Below are positions 61,893 through 64,000 of a stretch of DNA of 64,000 bases, piece after piece. Source of the stretch: Anaerocolumna cellulosilytica (GTDB taxonomy: Bacteria > Bacillota > Clostridia > Lachnospirales > Lachnospiraceae). The position numbers and the translations under genes were made by a program. Position 1 is the first letter of the stretch. Each line of letters starts with the position of its first letter. Location of the stretch: assembly GCF_014218335.1 (NCBI RefSeq), contig NZ_AP023367.1, positions 2,171,501-2,235,500 of the forward strand, given 5' to 3'. The notes beneath the pieces were generated by a model. That model made no database searches and was not told where the DNA came from. It saw only the letters and a program-made list of their open reading frames with translations.

Positions 61893-64000
61893 CTATGGCT
61901 CAATACCGGTGTTTAGAATTCCGGATATATAACTGGTGATTTTATCCCATGTAACATAGGTGTCAGCATCTTTATGAAATGAATAATCATTGGTTTGGTT
62001 ATAATTTGTCCAGTCAGCTTTTGCGAAACGAATCTGTACCTCAACACTTTGATTTGCAGCAAGATTTCCCGCACCAGCAGTAAAACCAATCTCTAGGTAG
62101 CAATCTGTATGATTCTTGGGATTATCCATAGTAACAAATGTTCCCGTTACATTGGAACTTCCTACAGGAGACCAGTCACACCAGAAGGATTGAGGCTGTA
62201 TACCGTCCTTTGTAAAGTAGTAACGAATGGTTACCTCGGATAGGGCAATTGTTTCCGCACCGGTATTCGTTAATTTAAACTTAGGTACTATGGAATTGGT
62301 CTGAGTGGTTTTAGTCCCGTTAAAAAACTCCACTACGAGTCCTTCTGCTATTGCTTTTTCAGATATTATAAGTGTTGCATCTTCTCCTGCATCAAAATCA
62401 AAGATAAGCCGTACTGTACCGGGAGTCAGTGTTAAGAGATACTCTTTGAAGATAGTTACTGTAGTGCCCGAAAGAGAGTAATCAATGTCTGAAACTAAGG
62501 CAGCAGAACCGTTTTTAATACCTGTAAGAGTATTCCCGTTAAGCGATAGCTGAATGGAGATATCAATAGGGGCTTCCCTGTCAAACACAGCAGTCTTTGG
62601 TGTAATAAAAGAGTTTGGTACAGTATCTGTTAACAGCAGTGTTAAGATACAGTCAGAACCGGCACTGAAACGAAAGGTTAGAGGAACAATACCAGCAGAG
62701 AGACCGGAAAGGTATTCTTTTTTTAAGGTGACTACGTCATATTTAACTGTATAGTCCGTTCCTAAGATAAGTTGTTCAGAGCCATTGAGTATGGTGTTAA
62801 GTGTATTGCCATTAAAGGTTAAATGTATAGCAATGTCAGCCGGAAGTCGTTTTTCAAAGGCAGCAGTAGTTGGAGCAATACTTGAATTAGGTGAGGTGTC
62901 ACTTATATTTATCTTTAAAACAGGATTAAAATTTTTCTTAAAGTCAAAAGTAAGACGTAGTAAGCCTAGGGGCTGTTTTGCAATATATTCTTTTTTTATA
63001 GTAACCTTATTATCCGCTATGGTGTAATCTGTACCGGATACTAAATTGACCGTATCATTTTTTATGCCATAGAAAGTGTTATAATTCGAGGACATAGTAA
63101 CAATTACATCGGACTGGCTGCCGGCAGTTTTATTAAATTCCACACGACCCGGTCTGATGTAAGGACTTGATGTAGTATCTCCTATTGCAATATCAATTAC
63201 AGGAGCGATACCGCCGCTGTAATTGAGAGTAAGGCGGTGTGTTCCTACAGACATAGCAGCCAAATAGGCTTTTTTGATAGAAAGAAGAGTGCCGGTAATG
63301 CTGTAATCCTTACCTGAAGTCAAAGCAACTCCATTGTTCTTTATCCCATTTAAGGTGTGTGTGTTGGGACTTAAAGTCACTGTGATGTCCGTCTGTTTTT
63401 CTGGATTTTTATCAAATACAGCTATGGCCGGACTGACGGAGGCACTTAAGGCGGATTCTGGGCCATAGATTCCTACTTCATAGATAGAATAGGGCCAGCT
63501 ATTGTTATATCTGTGCATCCCATATATTCTTACATAACGTCCCGCAGCAGACAGACTTATGTCTTCGGTCTTACCTTTGCCGCCATACTGGATATAAACA
63601 TCCGACCATGTAATGCCGTCATTTGAAACCTGTATTTTGTATTGTGTCGCATAGGCAGCTTCCCAATAGATAAGAACACGGTTTATTTCCTTTACTGAGC
63701 CTAAATCAATTGTAACCCAGTTGGGGTCTGTTAAAGTAGAAGCCCATCTGGAATTCAGACTTCCGTCAGTTATGTTTGCTCCGGAATACAGGCTGCTTTC
63801 TAAAGAAGAAGCCGTGACAGGTCTGCCGAGTGCCAGATTGCCGGAAGGCAGGGGCTCTGCCGGTAGCATAGCCGGTAAATTAGAGAGCATAGAAACGGGT
63901 CTCTCTGCAATATTGCTAATACTATACGGACTGGTTACTGCTACCTCCAATCCCCAACCATGTAATGTTTCATAGGTTCCGTCCGTTGTCATATCCAGAA
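61893..64000 (-). CDS. C-terminal part of a secreted modular protein: discoidin domain, four X2 modules, CBM3
   Basis: The frame stays open through the ATG at 63992 to the window edge (the two codons before it read Leu-Asp), so this is the C-terminal 700 or so residues of a larger protein. Order: a tail ending GTYETLHGWGLEVAV, an F5/8-C (discoidin, CBM32-like) domain at about 50-180 (NLALGRPVTASSLESSLYSG, then WASTLTDPNWVTIDLGSVKEI), and four consecutive CBM-X2 modules at about 185-540, each with the 'DYTV...VTLKKEYL' pattern. A C-terminal CBM3 (about 545-695; VVEFFNGTKTTQTNSIVPKF, FWCDWSPVGSSNV, AKADWTNYNQTNDYSFH) binds crystalline cellulose. The missing N-terminus is probably the catalytic domain. 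Confidence 0.88.
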   Translation of the reverse strand, partial: LDMTTDGTYETLHGWGLEVAVTSPYSISNIAERPVSMLSNLPAMLPAEPLPSGNLALGRPVTASSLESSLYSGANITDGSLNSRWASTLTDPNWVTIDLGSVKEINRVLIYWEAAYATQYKIQVSNDGITWSDVYIQYGGKGKTEDISLSAAGRYVRIYGMHRYNNSWPYSIYEVGIYGPESALSASVSPAIAVFDKNPEKQTDITVTLSPNTHTLNGIKNNGVALTSGKDYSITGTLLSIKKAYLAAMSVGTHRLTLNYSGGIAPVIDIAIGDTTSSPYIRPGRVEFNKTAGSQSDVIVTMSSNYNTFYGIKNDTVNLVSGTDYTIADNKVTIKKEYIAKQPLGLLRLTFDFKKNFNPVLKINISDTSPNSSIAPTTAAFEKRLPADIAIHLTFNGNTLNTILNGSEQLILGTDYTVKYDVVTLKKEYLSGLSAGIVPLTFRFSAGSDCILTLLLTDTVPNSFITPKTAVFDREAPIDISIQLSLNGNTLTGIKNGSAALVSDIDYSLSGTTVTIFKEYLLTLTPGTVRLIFDFDAGEDATLIISEKAIAEGLVVEFFNGTKTTQTNSIVPKFKLTNTGAETIALSEVTIRYYFTKDGIQPQSFWCDWSPVGSSNVTGTFVTMDNPKNHTDCYLEIGFTAGAGNLAANQSVEVQIRFAKADWTNYNQTNDYSFHKDADTYVTWDKITSYISGILNTGIEP

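Overview
The window is AT-rich DNA from an anaerobic, plant-polysaccharide-degrading Firmicute, most likely a Lachnospiraceae / Clostridium phytofermentans-type organism. This is inferred from low GC, strong Shine-Dalgarno sequences with some TTG/GTG starts, consensus sigma-A promoters, a multimodular family-9 pectate lyase, an X2-CBM3 secreted protein, a YesU/YetA-type rhamnogalacturonan gene pair, and a BirA-controlled biotin operon. No rRNA, tRNA, CRISPR array or recognisable transposase gene was seen.

Layout. 1-385: start of an iron-dependent alcohol dehydrogenase (minus strand, runs off the left edge). 730-8564: a large secreted PL9 pectate lyase flanked by two paralogous ~340-aa proteins of uncertain function; two cre-like operators precede the lyase. 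8941-10254: secreted subtilisin-like protease behind a perfect-consensus promoter. 10478-13424: divergent TetR regulator and Old-Yellow-Enzyme/FAD oxidoreductase with a two-palindrome operator between them. 13632-22604: DUF1266-like protein, soluble chemoreceptor, DUF1961 (YesU-like) and YetA/PL26-like pectin genes, a Dus protein, a short PadR regulator with a decayed-looking downstream region, and an AEC transporter. 22672-25290 (minus): birA-bioB-bioY with a clear BirA operator and an apparent split ribosome-binding site at bioY. 25720-26340: uridine kinase.

26832-51685 is the most unusual part, about 25 kb all on the plus strand. It runs: degenerate-J-domain TPR protein, HscC-like Hsp70, LRR protein, VWA protein with a metallopeptidase-like N-terminus, MoxR-type AAA+ ATPase, then sbcD-sbcC, then a second MoxR ATPase, DUF5682, VWA, double SWIM zinc finger, a small helical protein and DUF4132. 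The last block has the same family content as the E. coli yehL/yehM/yehP/yehQ/yehI genes. Three promoters (26678, 36568, 41122) suggest three transcription units. Gene junctions carry unusual hairpin and direct-repeat elements. The region looks like two MoxR-VWA modules, one coupled to an Hsp70, arranged around a DNA-end nuclease, and it is the best candidate here for an undescribed system.

51958-57569: complete five-gene oligopeptide/dipeptide ABC transporter, followed by a MITE-like inverted repeat and an M20 amidohydrolase that may process imported substrates. 59272-61726: a small HMA-like protein lacking CxxC, a rhomboid protease, and a membrane-anchored protein of unknown function. 61893-64000 (minus): C-terminal part of a large secreted protein with discoidin, four X2 and one CBM3 module, whose N-terminal (probably catalytic) part lies beyond the right edge.
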